From the NCBI GenBank assembly GCA_963828285.1, contig CAWHEB010000002.1:558001-622000 (forward strand): a stretch of DNA of 64,000 nucleotides, given 5' to 3'. The translations under genes and the position numbers were made by a program. Source of the stretch: DAIOEK01 sp963828285 (GTDB taxonomy: Bacteria > Chloroflexota > Anaerolineae > Anaerolineales > Anaerolineaceae). Position 1 is the first letter of the stretch; each line of letters begins with the position of its first letter. Of this stretch, positions 53,682 to 63,466 are shown in pieces. The notes under the pieces were generated by a model that did no database searches, was not told the origin of the DNA, and worked only from the letters and a program-made list of their open reading frames with translations.

Positions 53682-54683
53682 ATGAAAACTCATCCGATCA
53701 CCTTATTTAGTGGACAATGGGCTGATCTTCCTTTTTCCCGTCTTGCAGATATGGTTCAGGGATGGGGATATAACGGATTGGAATTAGCTTGTGATGGCGA
53801 CCACTTCGAAGTAGATAAAGCCTTGGATAATCCTGCTTATTTACGGGATAAATGGGCTGAACTTGAGAAGCGCAATCTGGATTGTTTTGCCATAAACGTT
53901 TCTCTGGTTGGTCAATGTGTCACTGATAAATATATCGATAATCGCCATAAAAAGATGATCCCAGCCCGGGTATGGGGGGATGGCGAACCGGAAGGTGTTC
54001 GCAAACGCGCGGCTGAATTTGTTAAAGATGCCGCCCGAGCAGCTGCCGCTTTCGGGCTCAAGCGGGTGATCGGTTTCACAGGCTCTCCTATCTGGCATAT
54101 GCTGTACTCCTTCCCTCCAAATGATTGGGACGAGATCGAAGCGGGTTACCGGGAAGTAGTCGATCGCTGGAATCCTATTCTTGATGTCTTTGATGAGGTC
54201 GGGGTTCGTTTCTGCCTTGAAGTGCATCCCACAGAAATTGCGTACGATATTGTTACCACGCAAAAGATCATGGAAGGGTTCAATCACCGGCCAGCCTTTG
54301 GTATTAACTTTGATCCAAGCCATTTGCATCATCAATTTGTCGATCCGGTGGTTTTTCTGGAAACCTTTGCAGACCGCATTTACCATGTGCATGTAAAGGA
54401 AAGCATTCGTCATCTGGATGGACGAACCAGTATCCTTGGTTCTCACCTGAATTTTGGTGATCCTCGCCGCGGCTGGGATTTTGTATCCGCTGGTCACGGC
54501 GGGTTGAACTGGGATGAGATTTTCCGAACCCTAAACCGGATCAACTATGCTGGTCCACTTTCAGTGGAATGGGAAGATAACGGCATGGATAGGGAGTATG
54601 GCGCACAGGAAGCACTGGCTTTCGTTAAGAAGCTGGACTTCCCAAAAAGCACCAGAGCATTCGATGCAGCATTTAAACGTTGA
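53682..54683 (+). CDS. Second TIM-barrel sugar isomerase/epimerase
   Basis: A 333-residue member of the AP-endonuclease-2-like sugar isomerase family, with metal-site segments FCLEVHPTEIAYD, INFDPSHLHHQ, YHVHVKES and LSVEWEDNGMD. It is related to IolE/IolH but is clearly a separate type. The likely role is isomerising an inositol-derived keto-sugar or side substrate; the exact reaction cannot be named. It is the last gene of the locus, 2 bp after iolG, with a terminator 33 bp beyond. Confidence 0.8.
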   Translation: MKTHPITLFSGQWADLPFSRLADMVQGWGYNGLELACDGDHFEVDKALDNPAYLRDKWAELEKRNLDCFAINVSLVGQCVTDKYIDNRHKKMIPARVWGDGEPEGVRKRAAEFVKDAARAAAAFGLKRVIGFTGSPIWHMLYSFPPNDWDEIEAGYREVVDRWNPILDVFDEVGVRFCLEVHPTEIAYDIVTTQKIMEGFNHRPAFGINFDPSHLHHQFVDPVVFLETFADRIYHVHVKESIRHLDGRTSILGSHLNFGDPRRGWDFVSAGHGGLNWDEIFRTLNRINYAGPLSVEWEDNGMDREYGAQEALAFVKKLDFPKSTRAFDAAFKR

Positions 54684-54716
54684 TTAATTGATCTTCAATG
54701 ATCATGAGCCAGGGGG

Positions 54717-54752
54717 ACATCAGCCTTTTCTTTTTGGAAAGGCTGATGTATT
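54717..54752 (+). terminator. Terminator of the inositol operon
   Basis: ACATCAGCCTTTTC pairs with GAAAGGCTGATGT, ending in ATTTC. The 240 bases after it, up to the glutamine synthetase gene, hold nothing I can identify except a small ACACC/GGTGT hairpin near 54880. Confidence 0.8.
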
Positions 54753-54994
54753 TCATAAACTCAATCAGTACTGGTTGGGTGTTTCCCTAAAGCACCAGAG
54801 GGATTTTCTACAGGTTTGCAACTGATCGTATTCATTAATGCTACCCACCTCTTTGAATCATCTGACTTTTGAATGACACCTTTTGGTGTAAGATAGAAAT
54901 AATCGAAATTTTCTAGATTCCATATTGACCATAGGGTTTCAGCTTTCGAATCCGAGGTCATTTCTGAAAGGTACACAATATTCAATGGAGGATC

Positions 54995-56413
54995 ATGTTC
55001 ACCAACTTTGAAGAAGCTCAGGATTTTGTTGGGAAGAATAAAATCCGGATGATCGATTTGAAATTTGCTGATCTCTGGGGTAGATGGCATCATGTAACTT
55101 TGCCATCCAGTGAATTTGAACCTGATTTGATGCATTCCGGAGTCGGTTTCGATGGTTCGAGCGTCGGATTGAAATCAGTTAAATCCGGAGACATGGCTTT
55201 GATTCCTGATTTGTCAACCGGATTCGTGGATCCATTCTTCATTGTGTCAACATTGAGCTTCTTATGCAATACCGTCGAAGCTGATACCAAAAGTGATTTC
55301 GTCAGAGATCCCCGCCAGATAGCCAAACGGGCTGAAAAATACTTGATAAGTTCAGGGATCGCCGACCAGAGTATCTGGGGACCGGAATTTGAGTTTTATG
55401 TGTTCTCTGGCGCTTATTTCACTAATACCATTAACAGCGCATCTTACCGTTTTGAAGCTGATGAGGCAAGCTGGAACAGTTCTGAGGAAGGACAGGGGAA
55501 TTACATTCCTAATCATGGCGGGTATCACGCGATACCGCCAAAAGATAAATTGTCAGACCTGCGGACTGAAATTGTCCTCGCCTTGGAAGAAGCCAATATC
55601 CCGGTGAAATATCATCATCACGAGGTTGGTGGTCCCGGGCAATGCGAGATCGAAACCCCATTGCTTGGAATGCTGAAATCCGCTGATGCGGCTATGATGG
55701 TGAAATACATGGCCAAAATGATCGCTTCAAAAAATGGCCAGACAGTCACTTTCCTGCCAAAGCCCTTATTTGGTGAAGCGGGCAGTGGAATGCATTTTCA
55801 TCAACTTTTGATGAATAAAGGAAAAAATGTCTTTTACGATAAATCTGATCCTTACCTCCTTAGTCAGGCTGCCTATTACTACATCGGTGGATTGCTCAAA
55901 CACGCTCCGGCAGTCATGGCATTCACAAATCCGTCAACAAATTCATATCGAAGGTTGGTACCAGGCTATGAAGCACCGGTGAATTGTTTCTTCTCTTCCG
56001 GGAACCGCAGCGCTGCCATCCGCATACCCAAATATGCCACCCAGCCCGAAAAAGTTCGCTTTGAATTCCGCCCTCCTGATGCAACCTGTAATCCATACCT
56101 CGCCATGGCAGCCATGCTTTTAGCCGGGATGGATGGGATCCAAAACAAGATCGATCCAAAAGCGGAGGGATTTGGACCAATAGATGAAAACATCTTTGCC
56201 TGGTCCAAAGAGAAACGGGCAGAGATCAAAAGCCTGCCAACCAGTCTGGAGGAAGCGGTTCACGCTTTGGAAATCGACCATGAGTTCCTCACCCGAAATC
56301 ATGTATTTGATGAGGATATGATCACGGAATGGATAAAGACTAAACGTTCAGAGGAATGCGAGATTCAGAGCCGGCCGCATCCCTATGAAGTGGAAAAATA
56401 TTTCGACATTTAA
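54995..56413 (+). CDS. glnA: Glutamine synthetase type I
   Basis: A 472-residue enzyme that makes glutamine from glutamate, ammonia and ATP. The landmarks GFDGSSVGLKSV, GPEFEFYVF, the ATP site PKPLFGEAGSGMHFHQ and NPSTNSYRRLVPGYEAPV are present. At the site where adenylylated enzymes carry a Tyr in an NLYDLPPEE motif, this protein reads ENIFAWSKEKR, so it has Phe and should not be adenylylated. GGAGG precedes the ATG. Confidence 0.93.
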   Translation: MFTNFEEAQDFVGKNKIRMIDLKFADLWGRWHHVTLPSSEFEPDLMHSGVGFDGSSVGLKSVKSGDMALIPDLSTGFVDPFFIVSTLSFLCNTVEADTKSDFVRDPRQIAKRAEKYLISSGIADQSIWGPEFEFYVFSGAYFTNTINSASYRFEADEASWNSSEEGQGNYIPNHGGYHAIPPKDKLSDLRTEIVLALEEANIPVKYHHHEVGGPGQCEIETPLLGMLKSADAAMMVKYMAKMIASKNGQTVTFLPKPLFGEAGSGMHFHQLLMNKGKNVFYDKSDPYLLSQAAYYYIGGLLKHAPAVMAFTNPSTNSYRRLVPGYEAPVNCFFSSGNRSAAIRIPKYATQPEKVRFEFRPPDATCNPYLAMAAMLLAGMDGIQNKIDPKAEGFGPIDENIFAWSKEKRAEIKSLPTSLEEAVHALEIDHEFLTRNHVFDEDMITEWIKTKRSEECEIQSRPHPYEVEKYFDI

Positions 56414-56439
56414 TAGGATTTGGTTAGAAAGATGTATTA

Positions 56440-56467
56440 GAGCTGTCCTAATCGGACAGCTCTTTAT
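56440..56467 (+). terminator. Terminator after glnA
   Basis: GAGCTGTCC and GGACAGCTC form a 9-bp stem followed by TTTATTT. Confidence 0.88.
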
Positions 56468-56597
56468 TTGTATGTGCTCAAATGAGACAATATTCTTTTG
56501 GTGGTTATGGAATGATCCATTCAACCCATTCATTGTTACTGACAAAAATTAATAAGCACGCGCTATAATGACTATAGATCGGAAAGGAGGAATGAAA

Positions 56598-57152
56598 ATG
56601 ATGGATTTCCTGATTACTTTCGTCCTTTACCTCACGCTCACCCCACTAATTCTCTGGAAGCTTTTTTATGACTATCACAGCCAGGGGAAGTTGTCCACGT
56701 TCGGCAGTGTTTTGCATGTGTTGGTTTATATCATACATGGCATGTTCATGGGCTTTTGCTTATGGGGTGGCTGGTTCTCAACGAAGATTGAAGTGAATTT
56801 CCTGACCATTATGGGAATATTAATTTCGGTGGGCGGATTGATTCTTACCATTACTGGGATGAATTTCTTTCGGTCACTTCGAAAACACACTGGTGTTGAA
56901 CCCGGTCACTTGGATACAAGCGGATTATATTCTTGGAGTCGTAATCCGCAATTTGTAGGGTACGGAATTCTGTTGATCGGACTTTCCATCATCTGGTATA
57001 ACACCTGGGTTTGGGCAGGTATTGCCTCGTACATTCTCTTGATATATGCCATGGCGTTGATCGAAGAGGAACATCTCTTGGCAATATTCGGTCAGGAATA
57101 TGCTGAATACTGTAAAAGAGTACCAAGATTCCTGGCAATATCCAAAAAATAA
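56598..57152 (+). CDS. Isoprenylcysteine methyltransferase-type membrane protein
   Basis: From the ATG at 56598 (AAGGAGG 7 nt upstream) the 184-residue protein has about five helices and the C-terminal signature of the ICMT/phospholipid methyltransferase superfamily: LYSWSRNPQFVGYG and EEEHLLAIFGQEYAEYCKRVPRF. It probably methylates a lipid or other membrane substrate with SAM; bacterial members have varied or unknown targets. Starts at 56568 and 56592 are less well spaced from the ribosome binding site. Confidence 0.85.
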   Translation: MMDFLITFVLYLTLTPLILWKLFYDYHSQGKLSTFGSVLHVLVYIIHGMFMGFCLWGGWFSTKIEVNFLTIMGILISVGGLILTITGMNFFRSLRKHTGVEPGHLDTSGLYSWSRNPQFVGYGILLIGLSIIWYNTWVWAGIASYILLIYAMALIEEEHLLAIFGQEYAEYCKRVPRFLAISKK

Positions 57153-57239
57153 TAAAACAAACATACGCCTGACTATAGATCCCAAGAGTAATTCACTATT
57201 TCCTATATAATTATTTAATTGCTCGATCCGGAGGGTTAA

Positions 57240-57947
57240 ATGGGCGATCTATTTATCAGTGTCATTGTCATTATGGGAACAGGGGTATTCATTATTTTCC
57301 TTTTCTTGTTTCTCTCATATCGAAAAAAACAAGCAAGAATCCGTCTCATTCAGGCTGCCCGGGAGCGTGGATGGGATTTGGAGTTCATCTCAGATAAAAA
57401 TCAATCTGGCTATCGATTAAAAGGTAAAAGCGCGTTAGGCTCCTGGATGCTGGATTCAATATCTGAATCGATTTCTTCTGTTAGTGGACCCGGATCATCG
57501 AACTTCAATAACAACACTCGCTGGTATTCTGAAGATATCCGTTTACAGGATCGTACACTCGTTCTTGGTCCTGCTCTGGGATCAAATCAGACAGTTGTTA
57601 ATCTTTTTGGCGGCGATCAATTCTTACATACAGTAATGAAAGCAATGCTGGGGAAAGATGCCGAATGGGGAGCAGATCTTAACCCGATCGATATCAGTCA
57701 TCTATCCATTAGCAAACGTTTCAGCGCGATGGGTAATAATATTGATAATATTGACATCTTTATTACGCCCCATTTGGAAAACGAAATCAATCAGCTGCCC
57801 ACAAAAACGCAGCTCGTTATCATATTCCGGCCATCTGGATTGGAGATCAGACTGCCCAATCAGCAGATCCGAACACCAGAGGAATTTGAATCATTGATCC
57901 AGTTTGGGTATGAACTTATGAATTCCTGGGGATCTTTGCGAATTTAA
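57240..57947 (+). CDS. Single-helix membrane protein of unknown function
   Basis: The 235-residue protein has one N-terminal helix (about 5-27), a basic stop-transfer stretch (YRKKQARIR) and a cytoplasmic domain with alternating strands and helices. GGAGG precedes the ATG. I do not recognise the family. It lies between the methyltransferase gene and the large lipoprotein gene on the same strand and may share their transcript. Confidence 0.65.
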   Translation: MGDLFISVIVIMGTGVFIIFLFLFLSYRKKQARIRLIQAARERGWDLEFISDKNQSGYRLKGKSALGSWMLDSISESISSVSGPGSSNFNNNTRWYSEDIRLQDRTLVLGPALGSNQTVVNLFGGDQFLHTVMKAMLGKDAEWGADLNPIDISHLSISKRFSAMGNNIDNIDIFITPHLENEINQLPTKTQLVIIFRPSGLEIRLPNQQIRTPEEFESLIQFGYELMNSWGSLRI

Positions 57948-58028
57948 CCCGTTAGCAGATGCGCTGCTGTTATTGTCTGATAAAGCCCATCAATCCTCGA
58001 ATATCAGTGAAAAGAAAGGGAGATCAAT

Positions 58029-59663
58029 ATGGAACACCTTAGAAAACACATCCTGATCATATCGATTCTTATATTGACATTAAGTTCTGCTTGCTTATTT
58101 CTACCCGGTTCTTCAAAAGAAAAATCAGACACATTAAATAAAAATTCATCTGTCAGCGAACAAAGTGAGACTGAAGAAATCCAATATGATGAGGGTGGTT
58201 TTAGCTTTATGCCCATTTCTGATTGGAAGGTCGATTGCGCGATTGGGATCATACAAATGAGAGCTCCGGGTGCAGACCCGGATTACGGTCCCGGGTTCAT
58301 GATCATGGCAGGCGATAATGAAATCGAAATGACCACTGAGGAAGCATTTGAGAAATTTAAAAGCTCATCTACCGGAAAAGTCAGTAAACCCAAAAAAGTA
58401 AAAGTCGGCGGATATCCAGGATTGATGGCGGAATTAATTACTTCTCAGAATGGAAAAGAAGTGAAAGCATATGTTGTGACTTCGATGCTCACAGATACCC
58501 GTCAATTTACCATGATAGCGGTTGCTCCCGAATCTGAATGGGATGAGAACATCAAACCACAGTTCGAAGATGTCCTAGAAAGCATCAAATTCATTGATAT
58601 TATTCCGGATGCGGGTTGCCCGGTAGGCATTAGTTCAAATGAATCAGAAGTGAGCATCCCATCCATACCTGAAGAGCCCGAAGCAGAAATACCTGACAGT
58701 ACAGAAGTGCCTGGATTTGATCAGAGCAGCAATGATGGACAACTTCATCAATGGGCAGCTGAGGCGAAAGCCAGTTCGGAATACAGCAGTCCGAATTGGT
58801 CTGCCATCCAGGCGACCGGGGAGCCCAATGTCGAAAATTGTGAAGATTCTAGCGATGCCTGGGCTTCAGAAGACGCGAACACAAAGGAATGGATCGAGCT
58901 AACATACGATGTTCCCGTGTACCCGACTGAGATCAACATCCACATGAATTACAACCCTTCCCAGGTTGTGGAAGTACAGATCATCACCACCGAGGGGAAG
59001 GCTTACACCGTCACCGAAACAAAACCTGAGATCGTGCCGTACTGTCCGGATGTATATTCGATATCATTGGATCTGACCAAACAAGTTTTGGTGGATCGGG
59101 TGAAAATATTCCTGGATCAATCAAAGCTGGGGATTGGATGGAATGAGATCGATGCAGTCGAGTTGATTGGTACTCCTGACGGGATCGTATCCATCCCTGC
59201 CACTCCACAAGAGGGTGCGCCATCCTCACCAAACGATATTCAAGCGCCTTATCAGCCGGATGAATTGGATCCGGGGTCGTACTCCTACACTGTAACCGGA
59301 TATGAGAATGACATTGTCATGGGTGCAAATGTGCAGTATCAATCCATCGACAGCGAATACGTGGTGGGTTTGATTAGCGGGGATGAGAGGTATATCGTCA
59401 ATCTTTTCTTGCTGAAAGATGAAGTAAAGGCTGGATCTACAGTTTTCAAAGCCTATGATGTACAGAAATCCCCTGTAGGACCAAGTGCAGCGATCTATAT
59501 CAACGCCTTTTTATATATTGCAGAGAGCGGGGAAATCAACATAGAGAACGACCCCAAGACAGGAGAACTAACGGGCACTTATTTTTTCACCGCCCGGAGT
59601 AAAGACTTTCCTGACCGCGTCGTGACCGTTGCCGGTTCAATGAACCAGGTGAAACTAAAATGA
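58029..59663 (+). CDS. Large lipoprotein with a discoidin-like domain
   Basis: A 544-residue lipoprotein (LSSAC lipobox). After a Ser-rich linker comes a PsbP-like/lipoprotein domain (about 55-195: GGFSFMPISDWKVDC, GFMIMAGDN), a second Pro/Glu-rich linker, a coagulation factor 5/8-like region (about 240-390: PNWSAIQATGEPNV, EWIELTYDVP, DRVKIFLDQS) and a C-terminal beta domain. Discoidin folds usually bind carbohydrates or membranes. Function unknown. Confidence 0.7.
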   Translation: MEHLRKHILIISILILTLSSACLFLPGSSKEKSDTLNKNSSVSEQSETEEIQYDEGGFSFMPISDWKVDCAIGIIQMRAPGADPDYGPGFMIMAGDNEIEMTTEEAFEKFKSSSTGKVSKPKKVKVGGYPGLMAELITSQNGKEVKAYVVTSMLTDTRQFTMIAVAPESEWDENIKPQFEDVLESIKFIDIIPDAGCPVGISSNESEVSIPSIPEEPEAEIPDSTEVPGFDQSSNDGQLHQWAAEAKASSEYSSPNWSAIQATGEPNVENCEDSSDAWASEDANTKEWIELTYDVPVYPTEINIHMNYNPSQVVEVQIITTEGKAYTVTETKPEIVPYCPDVYSISLDLTKQVLVDRVKIFLDQSKLGIGWNEIDAVELIGTPDGIVSIPATPQEGAPSSPNDIQAPYQPDELDPGSYSYTVTGYENDIVMGANVQYQSIDSEYVVGLISGDERYIVNLFLLKDEVKAGSTVFKAYDVQKSPVGPSAAIYINAFLYIAESGEINIENDPKTGELTGTYFFTARSKDFPDRVVTVAGSMNQVKLK

Positions 59664-59745
59664 CCATCTACAATATAAATAAAAACTCTCTCGAATTTTG
59701 TATTTAGGAGTGTTTTTTGTTTGATGTAATTGGTAAATCTTGTTA

Positions 59746-60897
59746 TTAGAACTGTCCCTGCATGGACTGGGCATAACCGGTAAGTTCAACATACCCAAAA
59801 CCGGATACTTGTTGACCTGCAACCATCCCTTCAACACGGACTGCCCCCTCCCAGTAGATGAAGCTCAGGTTCAATTCCTGATCTTTGATCAACGGTATGA
59901 CAGTCAATTTAATTTTCTGTGATGGGATGGAGATCGCCCATCCGGATGGATACTTCGCATTGCTGTGCGGTGAAATCCAACTCCCATTCACGTCTATACT
60001 AAATTCATTAGATGACAAGCTTTGGATTTTTCCATCTGGCCTAATCAGACTTGCTATCGAATATGGATCAATCGTCCCATCCGATCTGCGTAGGGTGAAC
60101 AACATCAGATCGCTGCCGTCATCCAACTGTAATGCAAACCAATCCCATCCGATCTGGTCGGGTGCCAGAGCACTGGTGCTGAATTCATGATCCATCCATG
60201 ATTCACCTGAGACAACATATTCCTTGCCATCCACACCGATTGTTCCATTCGACATCAGCCTCGTTAGGCTGTAATAATAAGAAGCATTTTCCGCGCTTTT
60301 TCGGCTTATGCCCTGTTCTCCCTGTAGCACCGGACCCTTCATATCGGTCATCTGCAAATCAATACTCATCTCTTCATTTTTCGCTGATAGCTCCCATTCA
60401 GATGCGTCCGTTTGCTTCGCATACCAATTGTTCAACCAAATATTCGAAAAGGGAGTCCCTTCGGCGCCTGCCAGGCTGTTCCCATCCCGGCTGAATCGTT
60501 CTACCGCTTGGAAATGATTGCCATTTGCATCTGTGATGGCAAAATGGGCCATATAAATATTGTCTGTCGCCCAGTCGCTATCGCGGATTATTGGATCCGG
60601 AGTTAGACCTCGCCTGAAGAACGTCAATTCATAACCGAATCGGCGGCCTTCTTCAGACTTCAGATTACCTGTGAAATACCACCATTCGGTCTGGAAATCA
60701 GGATGTGATCCGTGATCTGCCGGAAAAGAAAACTGTCGGATGGAATTAGATTTTGAGAAGGTACTCACGGATTGCTCAACCGGCAACCAATCTGTTTTGG
60801 TGTTCTGCTCAGGGGTCGGAGTCACAGCAGGTGAACAACCACTAGATACTAACACCAGCATGATCAAAATAGCCAAAGTCTTGATGAACTTATTCAT
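59746..60897 (-). CDS. AttH-like lipocalin-domain lipoprotein
   Basis: A 383-residue lipoprotein (SSGC lipobox) with a double lipocalin-like fold of the AttH/CrtC family: ADHGSHPDFQTEWWYFTGNL, YELTFFRRG, YMAHFAITD and a WMDHEFS motif. In AttEFGH-type systems AttH works with an FtsX-like ABC transporter, probably in handling a lipid or envelope component. Here the gene overlaps the permease gene by 8 bp and is the third gene of the set. Confidence 0.85.
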   Translation of the reverse strand: MNKFIKTLAILIMLVLVSSGCSPAVTPTPEQNTKTDWLPVEQSVSTFSKSNSIRQFSFPADHGSHPDFQTEWWYFTGNLKSEEGRRFGYELTFFRRGLTPDPIIRDSDWATDNIYMAHFAITDANGNHFQAVERFSRDGNSLAGAEGTPFSNIWLNNWYAKQTDASEWELSAKNEEMSIDLQMTDMKGPVLQGEQGISRKSAENASYYYSLTRLMSNGTIGVDGKEYVVSGESWMDHEFSTSALAPDQIGWDWFALQLDDGSDLMLFTLRRSDGTIDPYSIASLIRPDGKIQSLSSNEFSIDVNGSWISPHSNAKYPSGWAISIPSQKIKLTVIPLIKDQELNLSFIYWEGAVRVEGMVAGQQVSGFGYVELTGYAQSMQGQF

Positions 60898-63448
60898 ATC
60901 GTATCGCCTCGATGGTCTGCATGCGGCTCAATCTTCGGGCAGGGATCAATCCGGCCAATATCGCTGCGGATACTGCCACCATCATGGCTTGTAAAAACGG
61001 CTGCCATGTCATAGATAACTGCAGGCTCCATCCGAATGATCTGCGGTTGATCACTTCGATCAGGATCAACGCCAGGGTGTATCCTGCCGGTATCGCAACC
61101 AAACCGGAAACAAAACCCATTAATCCAGTTTCCATCATGACTAGACCCCATAATTGGCGTGGTGTGAATCCCAATGCCCGGATGATCCCCATCTCCCGTT
61201 GTTTCTCGAATTGAAGCAGACTAAGCGAATTAAGTATCCCAATAAACGCGACCAGAGTTGCCAGGATTTGCAACGCGCGGGTTATGGCAAATGTGCGTTC
61301 GAAAACAACCATTACATCATTTCGTAGTTCCTGGTTTGATCTCACTGACAGGATTTGAGTAGTCGGTAGTCCCGAGCGGATTTTGTCCGCAAGAGTTCGT
61401 GTGTTTGTATTCGGTTCAACCAACACACTGATCGCAGATATACCATCATCATCCCAATACTTGCGATACTGATCCAAAGTCATCTGAACTGTACCGGAAG
61501 TGGACGCATAATCGTAATAAACAGCCAACACCTCAAAATCACGTACTCCCTGATTCGTTTCAATTACGATATATTGTCCCGGTGAATCGATACCCAATTG
61601 GAATGCAAGTGGCTCTGTGATCATCACTCCACCTGCCTGCATGGATGCCCAAAGATTATCTACCGGCTGCCAGCGATGTTTATACAATCGTTCTTTTGGC
61701 AGATTTGGATTTTCTGTCGCCGAAATTTCCAACTGCCCATCCGGAGATGATACATACCCTATCTTCAAGTAATTCATTTTTGCGATCCCGGATAATTTCT
61801 CGAGAAATCCAAATACATTCGGATCGATAGGTGCCGTCGGTTGATTCGATTTGAAATTCGGCGCGGTAATGTAGATATCCCCTGTCAATGTGGCATTCAG
61901 CCAGGTGTTGACCGTGAACCGGAAACTGTCGATCATAAGGTTCACGCCGATGGATACAGACAGAGCAACCATTAACGCGGATACGGCTATCGAGGTGCGG
62001 CTGAGGGTGTTGATCAGGTTACGGGGAGCCAGTTTACCGATCAGTCCCGCGATCAATTCTGTGATCGGGTTCGCCGCCCTCATCAAACCAACCATCAGCA
62101 ATGCCGTCACTAGGGCAAATCCCAACACCACTAATAAAAGCCCTCCAAATCCGCTATATAAACTGCGGGATGGTATGGAAAGGATCCCCCAGCCAGCCAG
62201 AAAGGCAGCCACACCGCCAATACTTGTGCGTTGCACAAACTGCTTTGTTTTGTTCTCGATTGAAATTCTGGATAGGGCTTCACTGGCAGGTACTGAACTG
62301 GCTTCCCAGGCTGGAGGAATTGCGGTAAGTACTGAAGCAAGAATCCCTAGTATCACACCTTTGATCAAACTCTCTAGTGGAAGACCAACATCCCGCACGG
62401 TTGTGGTGAAATATAGATCGTTTACAGTCTGCGAGACCATTCCGATCGTCGCCTTACCCAACAGGATTCCCACCGCTACACCGATCATTGAGCCAATAAT
62501 TCCGATCACCAGAGCTTCAAATAGGACGACAGAGAATATCTCCCGTCGGGTTACACCCAGGCTGCGGAGAGTTCCGTACAATGGTCTACGCTGAATGACC
62601 GAAAATGTCATCGTGTTGAAAATCAGGAACATTCCCACCATCATTGCGAGGAGTGACAGCGCGGTTAAATTTAATTGAAAAGCCGCTGTCAACTGGTTTA
62701 AACCTGTTGACCTGGCTGCAACCTCCTCGATTGTCGCACCAACCGGTAGAAAAGACTGAATTTCGGTCAATATTTCAGGTCGATCTTCAGGCAGGATCAG
62801 ATCGATCTGATCAAGTTTGTCTAATTTATTGAACAATTCTTGCGCGGTAGCTATATCCACCAGAATAACACCATCCAGGGATTGCCTGGTTAGATCATCA
62901 GCAGGGGAAATGATGCCGATCACTTGAAGTTGATCCACATACCCTTCGAAATCAATTTCCAGTCGATCTCCAAGATCCAGGTCATAGCGGTCAGCCATAT
63001 CCTGACCCAGCACTGCAGATCCAGGTTGGGTTAAGAACTTACCTATACCCACTGAATTCAATCCGCTTTCCAATACCAGGTAATTTCTGAATGGCGCTTC
63101 CGCGATCGGATCGATCCCCAACAGGTTTACAGGCTGGCCTCCGAATTGGAGAACCTTGACCACTCCACTCATCCTGGGTGCCATGGAAATTTGTGGAAGA
63201 TCCAACTGCAATTGACGGTATATTCCTTGATTCAAGCTGGATGGATTATGCAAAATCTGGTGGGTGGCTTTTCCGGAGATTGCCTCCGCGCTGATATTCA
63301 ATGCCCGGCTGGCGCTTACATTCGCCAGGTCTATGGCTACAGCCACTGCCACGCCTAGCGAGATGCCCACCACCATCAGCAGGCTCTGGATGGCGTGCCT
63401 GACGAGGTATCTCCAGCTGGTATAGAGGATGATTCTCTTATTGAACAT
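60890..63448 (-). CDS. FtsX-family ABC permease (double-domain, AttFG-like)
   Basis: The 852-residue protein has eight to ten helices and two FtsX domains (about 265-385 and 725-845), with extracellular MacB-like regions in between. The opening VGISLGVAVAVAIDLANVSAS and the late LQFEKQREMGIIRALGF are typical. It is a mechanotransmission-type exporter rather than a classical channel. Its length equals two permeases of the AttF/AttG type joined in one. It is co-transcribed with the ATPase (18 bp upstream) and the AttH-like lipoprotein. Confidence 0.88.
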   Translation of the reverse strand: MFNKRIILYTSWRYLVRHAIQSLLMVVGISLGVAVAVAIDLANVSASRALNISAEAISGKATHQILHNPSSLNQGIYRQLQLDLPQISMAPRMSGVVKVLQFGGQPVNLLGIDPIAEAPFRNYLVLESGLNSVGIGKFLTQPGSAVLGQDMADRYDLDLGDRLEIDFEGYVDQLQVIGIISPADDLTRQSLDGVILVDIATAQELFNKLDKLDQIDLILPEDRPEILTEIQSFLPVGATIEEVAARSTGLNQLTAAFQLNLTALSLLAMMVGMFLIFNTMTFSVIQRRPLYGTLRSLGVTRREIFSVVLFEALVIGIIGSMIGVAVGILLGKATIGMVSQTVNDLYFTTTVRDVGLPLESLIKGVILGILASVLTAIPPAWEASSVPASEALSRISIENKTKQFVQRTSIGGVAAFLAGWGILSIPSRSLYSGFGGLLLVVLGFALVTALLMVGLMRAANPITELIAGLIGKLAPRNLINTLSRTSIAVSALMVALSVSIGVNLMIDSFRFTVNTWLNATLTGDIYITAPNFKSNQPTAPIDPNVFGFLEKLSGIAKMNYLKIGYVSSPDGQLEISATENPNLPKERLYKHRWQPVDNLWASMQAGGVMITEPLAFQLGIDSPGQYIVIETNQGVRDFEVLAVYYDYASTSGTVQMTLDQYRKYWDDDGISAISVLVEPNTNTRTLADKIRSGLPTTQILSVRSNQELRNDVMVVFERTFAITRALQILATLVAFIGILNSLSLLQFEKQREMGIIRALGFTPRQLWGLVMMETGLMGFVSGLVAIPAGYTLALILIEVINRRSFGWSLQLSMTWQPFLQAMMVAVSAAILAGLIPARRLSRMQTIEAIRYE

Positions 63449-63466
63449 GGTATAGGCAATAAATCT

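Noticed and set aside
54761..55135. Minus-strand ORF of 124 residues before and within glnA
   Set aside because: Half overlaps glnA and the rest has no ribosome binding site or recognisable domain.
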